Positions 8,410 to 17,583 of a DNA stretch of 64,000 bases are shown here, in pieces. The notes below the pieces were generated by a model. It saw only the letters and a list, made by a program, of their open reading frames with translations, ran no database searches and had not been told where the DNA came from. Every line of letters starts with the position of its first letter. The first letter of the stretch is position 1. Source of the DNA: Algoriphagus faecimaris (GTDB taxonomy: Bacteria; Bacteroidota; Bacteroidia; Cytophagales; Cyclobacteriaceae); contig NZ_FNAC01000018.1 of NCBI RefSeq assembly GCF_900101705.1, positions 1 through 64,000 on the forward strand. Direction: 5' to 3'. The position numbers and the translations under genes are program-made.

Positions 8410-9568
8410 CTGTGCTTTCATTCTGATCAAAAAAAGACAAATCCCACTGATCTTGCCAACGAATGATAGGTTTGGAATCTTCAAATTGGACCGGAAGGAA
8501 AATGTATTTCCCATCAATGGGATTCTCCGGGGTCCATCGATCTCCGACGAAAATAAAAGCGTCCTCCTTACCCAATACAGGAATCACCGCGGTACTTTGT
8601 GACCAAAAGGTGGTATTCATTTCTTCTTCTGTTCCTCGAGTTGGATTACCCAAAGGGGTCCAGGGACCCAAAGGGTGATCGGCCACGGCAGATTTCCCGG
8701 GATTGGGTTTCCAGCCGGTGAGTCCCGAGGAAAACATGTAATATTTTCCCTCTTTTTTGAAAATTGCCGGAGCTTCATTTTGCTGTCCGGGTAGGACTCG
8801 GGTATAGCGCCCCGTATGGCTTAAATAGTCCTCACTCAATTCGGCCACATGGAGGGTTTGGTTGTTTTCCGAAGAGAAAAAGTGATAGGCCTTTCCATCA
8901 TCATCCACAAAAAGTGTCATATCCCGAGCCATTTGGCCTCGATCAAAATCCCTTCTTAGAAAAATTCCGTCCACTACTGCAGCTCTCCACTCTGCAGACC
9001 AAGCTTCCATTTCATCCAAATTTACAGGCTTGGACTTTAAGCTATCCGGATAATTTTCCGGCCAGATTCCTGCATTGGGATTGACACTTTCGAGGTAGGC
9101 ATAGGGACCCGTAACCTGATCGCTGACCGCCACTCCGGTCAATGCCGCATCGTAGCCTTGGCCTTTTAATTCATGATGAAACCACATCACAAATTTTTTG
9201 GTCTTCTCATTGTAGATGACTTTGGGACGCTCGATCACGCAGCCTTTGACTAGCAGAGAATTCGGGTCATCATGCACTTCCAGTGCCACGCCTTCATTCT
9301 TCCAATTGTAGAGATCTTTTGAAGAATAAACCCGAACTCCAACATGGGCTTTGTTCCCCTCCTTGCCTGCGATTTTATGCTCTCCAAACCAATAATAGAT
9401 ATCCTCATGGATCAAAAATCCTCCGCCATGTGCGTTGATATGAACCCCTTGATCATCCTTCCATTCTTTTCCGGGAAAGAAATGCTGAAAATCCGTCTGA
9501 AAGCCGACAAGTCCTAAACCTGACAAAATCAAGCAGAAGCCCACTAGGATTATTCGTTGCTCTCTCAT
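8402..9568 (-). CDS. GH43-like five-bladed beta-propeller glycosidase
   Basis: A 388-residue secreted protein, with a hydrophobic N-terminus (about 6-23). The segment INAHGGGFLIHEDIYYWFGE and the later IERPKVIYNEKTKKFVMW and NEAPAIFKKEGKYYMFSS repeat the blade pattern of family GH43, and the HGGG start is typical of the galactanase-like subfamilies 24/34. The usual blade-1 catalytic Asp of GH43 is not visible, as in exo-beta-1,3-galactanases of subfamily 24. It overlaps the beta-helix gene by ATGA at 9565-9568 and the next sulfatase by 8 nt, so it is firmly in the operon. Probable role: exo-acting release of galactose-type sugars in the periplasm; the exact substrate is inference. Confidence 0.8.
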   Translation of the reverse strand: MREQRIILVGFCLILSGLGLVGFQTDFQHFFPGKEWKDDQGVHINAHGGGFLIHEDIYYWFGEHKIAGKEGNKAHVGVRVYSSKDLYNWKNEGVALEVHDDPNSLLVKGCVIERPKVIYNEKTKKFVMWFHHELKGQGYDAALTGVAVSDQVTGPYAYLESVNPNAGIWPENYPDSLKSKPVNLDEMEAWSAEWRAAVVDGIFLRRDFDRGQMARDMTLFVDDDGKAYHFFSSENNQTLHVAELSEDYLSHTGRYTRVLPGQQNEAPAIFKKEGKYYMFSSGLTGWKPNPGKSAVADHPLGPWTPLGNPTRGTEEEMNTTFWSQSTAVIPVLGKEDAFIFVGDRWTPENPIDGKYIFLPVQFEDSKPIIRWQDQWDLSFFDQNESTDE

Positions 9569-11211
9569 GGCTTCTCTATCAATTTAATGGCTCCCATGCC
9601 CGGATTTTCTCCTAAGGGATTTCCTAAAATATCGTGTTCCAAGTCCATTCCATTGACCAATCCAAATTGGTCTGAAGGCAGAAAAGGAATAGCAATACCT
9701 TTGAGTAAATTGCTTTTTTGAGGAATGTAGTCCTTGAGTTCCATTCCTCCCGGGTTGATAAATTCTACATTTCCAATCTGAAACCTTTCGGGTTGGATCA
9801 GGGCTTGTTTGGGCCAGTTTTCGGCATGGAGGAAAAGGTTGCTTTTGAAAAACACATCCTCCAGCGCACGTGAAGATTCATCATCGGGTTTGTATTGGTC
9901 TCCAGCCACGAGTTGGCTTTTTCCTTCGATATGGAAAATATTATTGGCGATCAAAACGCCCTTTGAGCGATTGTCGATGGCGATTTTGGAAACAATATCC
10001 TCGCCCACATAGATGGTATTGTTGTAAATATAGGAATTGATAGGGCCTTTTCTCGGCTTCTTTCCTCCTTGGTAGCCACTCAACCAAAGGGTTTTGCCCT
10101 CCTGAAAAGCACCATTTTCGCCTTTGACTCGGTGTCCGTCGTTGACGCTAATATTGTAGCGGTAGGCACAGTTATAATTATTCCCCAGAATCTCACAAAA
10201 GCCTCCTGCATTGTACGCGCTCAGATTGTACTGCAGAATAATATTATCACAGTTGAAATCAATATGGGCGCCTGCAGAGTCACCGGGGCCATTGGCATAA
10301 AGAAATTGGTTTTTTTCGATCATCACCATCGAACTGCCCCAGGTCCAAAGACCGCTTCCTCTTCCCCACTTACGGCTATCGTCGTTACTGCCTGAATGGC
10401 TCACCAGATTGTCTGCCACATAGACAAATTTGACTCCGGACATCTGAATACCCGGCCCTCCTACTTGCTCTACCTGATTCCCTGTGATGGAAATATTTCG
10501 GATGGATTGCTGATTGTTTCCGGTGAGTTTGATACCAGTGTGCGCCAGGTTTCGGATTTGACAGTTTTTGATCTCCACCTGTTCAATTTCCTGATCTTGC
10601 CCATTGGCGATCAATCGGATTCCCCAGCCGTATTTTTGGGTTCCATTGGCCGTTTTGACTTCATCTGCCCCACGTTGAAAGCCCGACGATTCATAAAATA
10701 CCTGCTCGATTTGCAGTTTATCCAAGACAATATTGCTTGTCGAATTCCCTTGAGTGGATCTCACCAAAACTCCAACCCGCATGGGTAAAGATCTCTCAGT
10801 TTTCCCTTTTCCATTTGCTTGAATCCGAAGGTTTTTCACTTGAATAAATGCCGAATTTTGGATTAAAACTCCAGCTTCTTCTCCGGCTGCATTGATCAGC
10901 GCAAAAGGAATATCCGAGTCACCATAAGACTGGATCAAAAGCGGATTTTCTTTTGTACCCTTGATTTTGTCAATCAAAATACTGCCTTTGAATTCTTCTC
11001 CAGAAGCCAATAAAATCCGGTCTCCGGGTTTCAATTCCAAGCTTTGGATTTTAGATAAATGTTGAAAAGCCTCCTCGGCAGTCAAGCCGGACCGGGCATC
11101 CGAGCCCAACCGGGGATGGAAATAATAATCTTTGGCAAAGAGCGAAGTACTGAGTGAGCAAGTCAGAAAGAATGCAGAAAACAGCAATCGGTAATAGGAA
11201 AATAGGTTCAC
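9565..11211 (-). CDS. Secreted right-handed parallel beta-helix protein
   Basis: A 548-residue protein with a signal peptide (cleaved near SLFAKD) and an N-terminal DYYFHPRLGSDARSG... segment typical of pectin-lyase-like beta-helix enzymes. About 110-430 shows repeated short strands with Asn/Ile ladders (IRNISITGNQVEQV, NNTIYV, IANNIFHI). Such folds occur in polysaccharide lyases and some glycosidases; no catalytic signature could be assigned. It starts with GTG (11209-11211), since no ATG lies near the signal peptide, 21 bp after the upstream sulfatase stop, and overlaps the GH43-like gene by 4 nt. In context it should cut or bind the PUL polysaccharide. Confidence 0.8.
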   Translation of the reverse strand: MNLFSYYRLLFSAFFLTCSLSTSLFAKDYYFHPRLGSDARSGLTAEEAFQHLSKIQSLELKPGDRILLASGEEFKGSILIDKIKGTKENPLLIQSYGDSDIPFALINAAGEEAGVLIQNSAFIQVKNLRIQANGKGKTERSLPMRVGVLVRSTQGNSTSNIVLDKLQIEQVFYESSGFQRGADEVKTANGTQKYGWGIRLIANGQDQEIEQVEIKNCQIRNLAHTGIKLTGNNQQSIRNISITGNQVEQVGGPGIQMSGVKFVYVADNLVSHSGSNDDSRKWGRGSGLWTWGSSMVMIEKNQFLYANGPGDSAGAHIDFNCDNIILQYNLSAYNAGGFCEILGNNYNCAYRYNISVNDGHRVKGENGAFQEGKTLWLSGYQGGKKPRKGPINSYIYNNTIYVGEDIVSKIAIDNRSKGVLIANNIFHIEGKSQLVAGDQYKPDDESSRALEDVFFKSNLFLHAENWPKQALIQPERFQIGNVEFINPGGMELKDYIPQKSNLLKGIAIPFLPSDQFGLVNGMDLEHDILGNPLGENPGMGAIKLIEKP

Positions 11212-11232
11212 AGAAATGGGTTTATTGAATTT

Positions 11233-12621
11233 TTATTTCTTTTCAAATCGGTCTGGATTTAAGCGGGAATATTCTTTATCCTGCATCAAACCCAAAAACC
11301 GGGGGAGTTCCAAGCCTTCATTCCAGGTCTCAATCAATCCTTGGAGTCGCTCGGAAAGCGATGGATTTTTTTGCTCCAAATTCAGCTTTTCACTCCAATC
11401 CGAACTCAGATTAAACTGAAATCTCCGGTCAGGTAGGGTGATTAATTTTTGATCCAAGTGTCGAATCGCAAATCGCTTTGCATCGTAATTTCGCCAGTAC
11501 AAAGCCTCATGAGGCCTGCCTGGATTTTGTCCTGTCAGGTAGGGAATCAAGTTCACCCCATCCAATTCATTTTTGGGATTTACAGATGCCAAAGCGGCGG
11601 CAGTGGCAAAGATGTCTAGCGAGATCACCGGGTATTCGTAGCTTGCTCCAGCGGGGATTTTTCCCTTCCATTGTACAGCAAAGGGCACTCTGATTCCTCC
11701 TTCGAAGAAATCTCCTTTGAATCCTCGTAGCGGCGCATTGCTTGACGCATTGTCTTTGGTTGGTCCGCCATTATCAGAAAGGAAAAAGATGAGCGTATTT
11801 TCAGTCAATCCCAGTTCCTCGATTTTATCCAACACATCCCCTACCCCATCGTCCACTGCCGAGACCATCGCGGCGTAGGTCCGACGTTTTTCATCGGCGA
11901 TATTCGGAAATCGATCCAGGTATTTTTGGGTAGCCTGCATGGGGGCATGCGGTGCGTTATAAGCTAAATAGAGAAAAAACGGCTGATTTTGGTTTCGGTC
12001 CACAAAACTCACCGCTTCGCGGGAAAGCGCATCGGTCAGGTATTCGGTTTCCTCTACTCGCTCTTCATTTCGTAGTAGTTTGGTTCGATAGGCATCAAAC
12101 TGGGCCTTGATCTCAGTTAGGTCTTGATAGCTATATTCTTCTGGAAAATAGCGATGGCCTCCAGAAAGAAAACCATAAAACTCATCAAAACCTCGTCGAT
12201 TTGGTCTTTGGCTTTCGTGAGCACCCAAGTGCCACTTCCCCAAAACGCCCGTCCGATAACCTGCTTTTTTCAGCATTTCAGCAAGGGTCTCCTCGGATTG
12301 AGGCAAACCCATCGTGGAGTCATTTGGAGCTATCAATGGATTACGCGAAAAGCCAAAACGATCCTGATACCGACCGGTAATTAAACCCGCCCGACTAGGT
12401 CCGCAGACAGCATAAGAAACATAGCCATTGGTAAAGACGGTGCCATTGCTAGCGATTCGATCGATATTAGGCGTGGGTATTTCTTTACTTCCATTAAAGC
12501 CTACATCCCCATAGCCCTGATCATCGGTTAAAATGATCACGACATTGGGTGGGCCTTGTTGCGCAAAAGCAGTGACAGCCAAGGCGTAAAATAGAAATAC
12601 GAATGCTTTGAATTTTTTCAT
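11233..12621 (-). CDS. S1-family sulfatase, secreted
   Basis: A 462-residue sulfatase with a signal peptide (cleaved near TAFAQQ). ILTDDQGYGD gives the metal Asp pair, the formylglycine motif is CGPSR (Cys73), and GKWHLG plus FLSDNGGP complete the active site. The ATG at 12619-12621 is preferred over a TTG four codons upstream. It lies about 70 bp after susD and 21 bp before the beta-helix gene, so it probably reads from the susC promoter. Its sequence pattern (PNVVIILTDDQGYGDVGFNG) is that of exolytic marine S1 subfamilies such as S1_16/19/20; subfamily assignment needs a profile search. Confidence 0.92.
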   Translation of the reverse strand: MKKFKAFVFLFYALAVTAFAQQGPPNVVIILTDDQGYGDVGFNGSKEIPTPNIDRIASNGTVFTNGYVSYAVCGPSRAGLITGRYQDRFGFSRNPLIAPNDSTMGLPQSEETLAEMLKKAGYRTGVLGKWHLGAHESQRPNRRGFDEFYGFLSGGHRYFPEEYSYQDLTEIKAQFDAYRTKLLRNEERVEETEYLTDALSREAVSFVDRNQNQPFFLYLAYNAPHAPMQATQKYLDRFPNIADEKRRTYAAMVSAVDDGVGDVLDKIEELGLTENTLIFFLSDNGGPTKDNASSNAPLRGFKGDFFEGGIRVPFAVQWKGKIPAGASYEYPVISLDIFATAAALASVNPKNELDGVNLIPYLTGQNPGRPHEALYWRNYDAKRFAIRHLDQKLITLPDRRFQFNLSSDWSEKLNLEQKNPSLSERLQGLIETWNEGLELPRFLGLMQDKEYSRLNPDRFEKK

Positions 12622-12691
12622 TTGAAAAACCAAACACCGCCCCCGCCAGAGGCAGGAGCAGTGTATCTATCTATGTAAAAACCCTAATTAA

Positions 12692-14233
12692 TTAATTCCA
12701 GACAGGATTCTGAACCAAATTCGGATTGGCATCCAGTTCCGAAAGTGGCAAGGCAAACACCTCAGACCTTCGTCCTCTGTATTCAGGATTGTAAGGACCT
12801 ACCGGGTCAGCCGCGGCTCGGGCATATGCTTCTTCTACCTCACCCCAGCGCTTCACATCAAAGAACCGAAGTCCTTCAAATGCCAATTCCACTCTTCTCT
12901 CCAGCTTTACCAAATCCAACAGTTCCTCTTGGCTCAGATTCGTACCATTGACCTCTGTTACGGTTGGCATACCAGCTCGTACTCTTATCTGATCAATTAG
13001 GTCATACACCTCTGTTAGTTGTCCTGTTTCAGCCAAAGCCTCCGCTCTCATCAACAACACATCAGCATATCGGATGACATAAAAGTCCTGTCCCCCCGGA
13101 GCACCAGGAGCGATTCCTTCAGCAGAGACATCGTTCCGGACGTATTTTTTCAAGCCAAATCGGGTAGCTGTATTTCCTCTGAATGGACGATTGAGGTAGA
13201 GTAGGAAAATATCTCCTTCGAAATAAACCGAATGACCCAGGCGAGGATCACGGTTTGCCCTTCGGTCTGATGGATCGTACAATGGTGATTCTGAAATAGG
13301 CAAACCATCGGCCGCCAGATAGGCATCCACCATGTTTGGCATGGGCTGTACATTTACTTTAGGAATACCCAAGAAAGTCGAAGAAAAGGTTTCTCCATTA
13401 TTAGTCTGATCTTGGATAAATCTCACCGAGAAAACAATCTCAGGCGACTGCTCGGCATTTTCGGTAAACAAATGTCCATAATCCGGGTGAAGCGAGTAGC
13501 CCAAACCCATGATTTCGGAAGTTAACTGTACCACCTCGGCATAATTCTTATTGTACAATTCAAATCGAGCCAGCAAACTCAATGCAGCTCCTTTAGTCGC
13601 ATAGCCAAACTGTGTCGCGGGATAACTTACCGGAAGTACCTCCGCAGCTTCCCTCAATTCTTGATTGATAAAAGCCTGTATTTCGGAATAATTATTCTTG
13701 GGCACATAAGCTTCTTCCAAAGTCTGAAACTCCTCAATCAAGGGGACATCCTCGAAATAAACTGCCAGATGGAAATAGAATAACGCTCTAAGAAAACGTA
13801 CCTGACCGATCAAAGCATCTTTATTGGCTTGATCGATATTTTCATCCGGGATTCTTTGGATGTTAGCCAAAGCATTGTTGGCCCGACCTATCCCCCTGTA
13901 GAGTGAAGTCCAAAAGGAATTGAAAAAACCATAAGAAGGGTCAGCCCTGCCTTCTACAAAATTTCCCGGACCTTCAAACTTGTAATTGTTGAAGGTATTG
14001 TCTGCAAAGCTATCGTGCTGAGGCAATCCGGCGATTCCGTTAAGGTTACCACTATACAGCACTCTATCTTGCAGCACCTCATAGATACCATTGATGCCTA
14101 GCAAGGCATCTTGCTCATTCTGCCAGAAATTACCCTCTGCCAATTGGGTTAAGGAACCCCGCTCCAAATAATCCTCCGAACAAGAGAATGAGAGAAGCCC
14201 TAGAAATATGAATATGTAGGTTATCTTTTTCAT
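12692..14233 (-). CDS. susD: SusD/RagB-like outer-membrane glycan-binding lipoprotein
   Basis: A 513-residue lipoprotein (lipobox LSFSC, Cys18) that caps the SusC porin and captures oligosaccharides at the cell surface. Typical features are the N-terminal SEDYLERGSLTQLAEGNFWQ, the helical TPR-like segment ALIGQVRFLRALFYFHLAVYFEDVPL (about 140-165), and the C-terminal YADVLLMRAEALAETG, IRVRAGMP and ELAFEGLRFFDVKRWGE. It follows susC by only 5 bp, the standard paired order. Length is usual for the family. Confidence 0.96.
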   Translation of the reverse strand: MKKITYIFIFLGLLSFSCSEDYLERGSLTQLAEGNFWQNEQDALLGINGIYEVLQDRVLYSGNLNGIAGLPQHDSFADNTFNNYKFEGPGNFVEGRADPSYGFFNSFWTSLYRGIGRANNALANIQRIPDENIDQANKDALIGQVRFLRALFYFHLAVYFEDVPLIEEFQTLEEAYVPKNNYSEIQAFINQELREAAEVLPVSYPATQFGYATKGAALSLLARFELYNKNYAEVVQLTSEIMGLGYSLHPDYGHLFTENAEQSPEIVFSVRFIQDQTNNGETFSSTFLGIPKVNVQPMPNMVDAYLAADGLPISESPLYDPSDRRANRDPRLGHSVYFEGDIFLLYLNRPFRGNTATRFGLKKYVRNDVSAEGIAPGAPGGQDFYVIRYADVLLMRAEALAETGQLTEVYDLIDQIRVRAGMPTVTEVNGTNLSQEELLDLVKLERRVELAFEGLRFFDVKRWGEVEEAYARAAADPVGPYNPEYRGRRSEVFALPLSELDANPNLVQNPVWN

Positions 14234-14238
14234 CTTTA

Positions 14239-17200
14239 TTAGAATTTGAGATTTACACCTGCTGAAAATACTTTATAAAGCGGGGTGGTGAGATCAGTAT
14301 TTCCTCCACGTTGTCTCTCTGGATCAAAGTTCTTCACTTTGGTGAAAGTGAGCAGATTTTGTCCGCTGACAAAGATTCGTGCTCGCTTCATCAAGGCAAA
14401 CTTGGAAATATCGCTTGGAAAGGTGTATCCCAATTCGATATTTCTCAGTCTCAAATAAGACATGTCTTGGACATAAAAAGTAGAGGTTACGGTATTATTT
14501 ACACCGCCCAATCTAGGAAGTGTCTCCGATGGATTTTCTGGAGTCCAGCGATCGATCCAGTAAGAAAGTGCATTGTTTCTATCACCTGGCATGGGTTGCT
14601 GTCCATTACTATTGAGAATACGATCCACTCTGCCTACACCTTGGAAGACAAGGCTCAAGTCAAAACCTGACATTTGGAAATTTGCATTGAATCCATAGAT
14701 CCACTTGGGAAAAGGATTTCCGATGATGGTTCGGTCAAAGGCGTCAATCACGCCATCTGGCTCACCGTCTGGTCCTGACAAATCCGCATAACGAAGATCA
14801 CCGGGAGCGGTTTGATTGTTTCCAAACTGCTGAGGAGCAGCATCTACCTCTTCTTCCGTCTGGAATACACCCAACACTTGATAGCCATAGTAAGCATTGA
14901 AAGGAGCTCCGATTCGAATAATCGTTTGACCAGAGATGGTTTCTTCTCCACCGGGGCCCAAATCAGTCACTTTGTTATCTGCCATCTTAGTGACATTGGC
15001 ACTGAGATTTAGCGTGAGTTTACCTATGGTTTCTCTGTAGTTCACACTCATCTCTATGCCGCTATTTTCCATCCCCGCGGCATTTTGTGCAGCCAGGTTA
15101 GTGACTCCAATAGAATTAGGAATCGGGAAATTGGTGTACAGAATATCTGAGCTGATTCGCTTAAAATAATCTGCCGTGATATTCAACCTATTGCTTAGCA
15201 AGGCCACATCTACCCCAATGTCAAACTGCTCGATAGTTTCCCAAGTGATGAATGGGTTGGCCAAAGAAGTCAAAGCCACTGCCGGCACAATCACATCTTG
15301 ACCCAAATGATAATCCAATCCCGTATTATAGGTCTGCTCGAAAATATAATTTCCGATTCGGTCATTTCCACTCAATCCCCAACTGGCGCGGATTTTCAAG
15401 TCAGAGAGGAAGTTTGAGTTTTCTAAGAACGATTCCCGAGCGATATTCCATCCTGCAGATAGTGAAGGGAATGTACCGTAGCGATTATTCGCTCCAAACT
15501 TCGAGGAACCGTCTCTTCGGACATTCGCCTCGAAGAGGTACTTTTCCATGTAATTGTAATTCACTCGGGCAAAGAAAGATTGCCAAGCTTCCTCGGAGGC
15601 TCCTCCACTCACTGAGGGGTTAAGCACTCCTCCACCATCAAATTCTTGGATAGCATCTGAAGGAAAACCCTGTAGAGAACCGCTAAAGCCATCGACTTTG
15701 TCATAAATCACCGAATGGCCCAAAAGGAAGCCTAAATTATGCGTGCCTTGGATATTGGTGTTGTAGCGTAAAATATTTTCATTCAATAATCGATAGTTGA
15801 AATTCAGGTTATTGGACAGGGAATTCAAGTCATTTTGATTGACTACATTTCCTTCCCAGTCCCGTGTCGTCAATCGAGGGTTGAAATTGGATATATTGGC
15901 AAAATTGATAATGGCACTTCCACTGGTCTCAAAGAAAAGGCCCTCGGCAAGTTTTGCCGTCAATCCAATTCGCTCACTGATATTGATATTGTCTCTGGAA
16001 AAATCTCCCTGTGTACCCGTCAAGAGCACATTATTGATCGGAAAGGAGAAATTGACATTTTCATACGCTCCATCTACGATTCCAAACTCCCCGTTTTGAT
16101 AATAGACTGGCACAGTAGGTGTCGAGCGCTGAAACTGATTGATGATTCCGGTTTCGCCAGTAATGGCTCCTGCTCCCCCACTTGGCCCCATAAATCTGGA
16201 CCAATAGGCATTGGTGACATTGGTAATAGTCAACCAGTCATTCGGTTTTACATTCAGGTTGATTCCTAGATTGACTCGGTCTGATTTGAACTTCCCTCTC
16301 ACTACAGCTTCTTGATTAAGGTAGCCAAGTGAAAGTCTGTAAGTCATACGATCTGTGCCTCCGGATGCGGATAAATAATGATTTTGGATCGGGGCATCTC
16401 TCAATGCCACCTCAGCCCAATTGGTATTGGCATACTGATCGGGATTGCTTCCCGAACGAATCGCCGCGATATCTTCTTCTGAGTATCGCAGTGGGGCGTC
16501 GGGTCCGTTGATGTTACGTGTCCGCTCGTTGAGAAGCGTAGCATAATTGACCCCGTCCAAATACTCCGGCACAACAGTCACGCGCTGAAAACCCGTAAAT
16601 GCATTGTAATCCACGGAAAACTTGCCTTTGGTGCCTTTCTTAGTAGTCACAACTAGCACCCCGTTGGCTCCTCTTGCTCCATAGATAGCAGAAGCTGATG
16701 CATCTTTCAACACAGAAATGCTCTCTATATCTGATGGCGCTAAATTGTTAAATTCTGCTAAGCCATCGTATTGAATATTATCGATGACAACGAGGGGATT
16801 TGAACCTCCAAATGTCCCTATCCCTCTGATCACTATCGCCGAAGCATCAGCTCCAGGTAGTCCGGTAGATTGGGTCAGCTGCACTCCGGCAAACTTTCCA
16901 TACATCAGTTGCGCACTATTGGTCACCGGCGTATTGACTGCATCGTCAAATTTGATCGTCTCTACCGAACCAGTCAGGTTAAGTTTCTTTTGCTCTCCGT
17001 ATCCGACCACTACTATTTCATCTAGCAATGCTTCCGACTCGGCAAGAGAAATATTGATGGTAGTTTGGTTTCCTACTACTACTTCTTGATTGCTAAAGCC
17101 AATCAAGCTAAATACCAAAACCGACTCGGGTGAAGCAATGGAGATGGAATAGTTACCATCGATATCACTTACCGTTCCGTTATTGGTTCCTTTTTCTAAT

Positions 17201-17388
17201 ACAATTACACCAGGAAGTGCCTCTCCATCCGACGAACTTATTTGTCCTTTGACAGAAACAGCTTGAAATGACCAAGCCGTAGAAAATGTACAGCATAGCA
17301 GCAATCCCAGCATTAGGATTTTTTGGTAAGAAAGGAATTCCCTGCTCATCCTGACGGATAGATTTCCTCTGCTTTTTTTATGTTCCAT
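14239..17388 (-). CDS. susC: SusC/RagA-like TonB-dependent oligosaccharide transporter
   Basis: About 1049 residues. After a signal segment (SYQKILMLGLLLCCTFSTAWSF) comes a carboxypeptidase-regulatory-like domain (VKGQISSSDGEALPGVIVL), then the TonB-box/plug region with DEIVVVGYGEQKK and SDIESISVLKDASASAIYG, then a long 22-strand barrel ending in NLKF. It imports oligosaccharides from SusD across the outer membrane using TonB energy. The ATG at 17386-17388 is preferred; a GTG 33 bp upstream and an ATG at 17347-17349 are alternatives. It is the first gene of the PUL transcript; an ATTTCACCC element shared with other PUL promoters lies about 120 bp upstream. Confidence 0.96.
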   Translation of the reverse strand: MEHKKSRGNLSVRMSREFLSYQKILMLGLLLCCTFSTAWSFQAVSVKGQISSSDGEALPGVIVLEKGTNNGTVSDIDGNYSISIASPESVLVFSLIGFSNQEVVVGNQTTINISLAESEALLDEIVVVGYGEQKKLNLTGSVETIKFDDAVNTPVTNSAQLMYGKFAGVQLTQSTGLPGADASAIVIRGIGTFGGSNPLVVIDNIQYDGLAEFNNLAPSDIESISVLKDASASAIYGARGANGVLVVTTKKGTKGKFSVDYNAFTGFQRVTVVPEYLDGVNYATLLNERTRNINGPDAPLRYSEEDIAAIRSGSNPDQYANTNWAEVALRDAPIQNHYLSASGGTDRMTYRLSLGYLNQEAVVRGKFKSDRVNLGINLNVKPNDWLTITNVTNAYWSRFMGPSGGAGAITGETGIINQFQRSTPTVPVYYQNGEFGIVDGAYENVNFSFPINNVLLTGTQGDFSRDNINISERIGLTAKLAEGLFFETSGSAIINFANISNFNPRLTTRDWEGNVVNQNDLNSLSNNLNFNYRLLNENILRYNTNIQGTHNLGFLLGHSVIYDKVDGFSGSLQGFPSDAIQEFDGGGVLNPSVSGGASEEAWQSFFARVNYNYMEKYLFEANVRRDGSSKFGANNRYGTFPSLSAGWNIARESFLENSNFLSDLKIRASWGLSGNDRIGNYIFEQTYNTGLDYHLGQDVIVPAVALTSLANPFITWETIEQFDIGVDVALLSNRLNITADYFKRISSDILYTNFPIPNSIGVTNLAAQNAAGMENSGIEMSVNYRETIGKLTLNLSANVTKMADNKVTDLGPGGEETISGQTIIRIGAPFNAYYGYQVLGVFQTEEEVDAAPQQFGNNQTAPGDLRYADLSGPDGEPDGVIDAFDRTIIGNPFPKWIYGFNANFQMSGFDLSLVFQGVGRVDRILNSNGQQPMPGDRNNALSYWIDRWTPENPSETLPRLGGVNNTVTSTFYVQDMSYLRLRNIELGYTFPSDISKFALMKRARIFVSGQNLLTFTKVKNFDPERQRGGNTDLTTPLYKVFSAGVNLKF

Positions 17389-17509
17389 AGAAGGAAGGTT
17401 TTGGGTTATTGATAAATTCACAGGTCAAATTTGCTGAATCCAAGCCCGGTTAAAGGGTATGAATCGAGCATATCTTGGGGCAAATCCGCCATTCTAATTA
17501 AAAAATAGG

Positions 17510-17518
17510 GGGTGAAAT
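17510..17518 (-). promoter_or_regulatory. Candidate PUL operator upstream of susC
   Basis: On the minus strand ATTTCACCC (followed by two more C) stands about 122 bp before the susC ATG. The identical nonamer occurs upstream of the hybrid regulator gene and in the GH128/sulfatase divergent region. It is proposed as a binding site for the AraC-type output domain encoded at 17584-21609. Confidence 0.4.
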
Positions 17519-17583
17519 GATCCACAGCCGCTTTTTTGCTCATTTATAGTTTGACCCTGTCACTTTCCGACAATTCGAAAAAA

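Noticed and set aside
8410-8517. Upstream extension of the sulfatase frame by about 36 residues
   Set aside because: It would place extra residues before a complete signal peptide and run inside the GH43-like gene; the ATG at 8407-8409 overlapping the TAA is the better start.
15835-16269. Long plus-strand frame opposite susC
   Set aside because: Antisense shadow of the conserved barrel region; no start context, and the opposite strand encodes a clear SusC.
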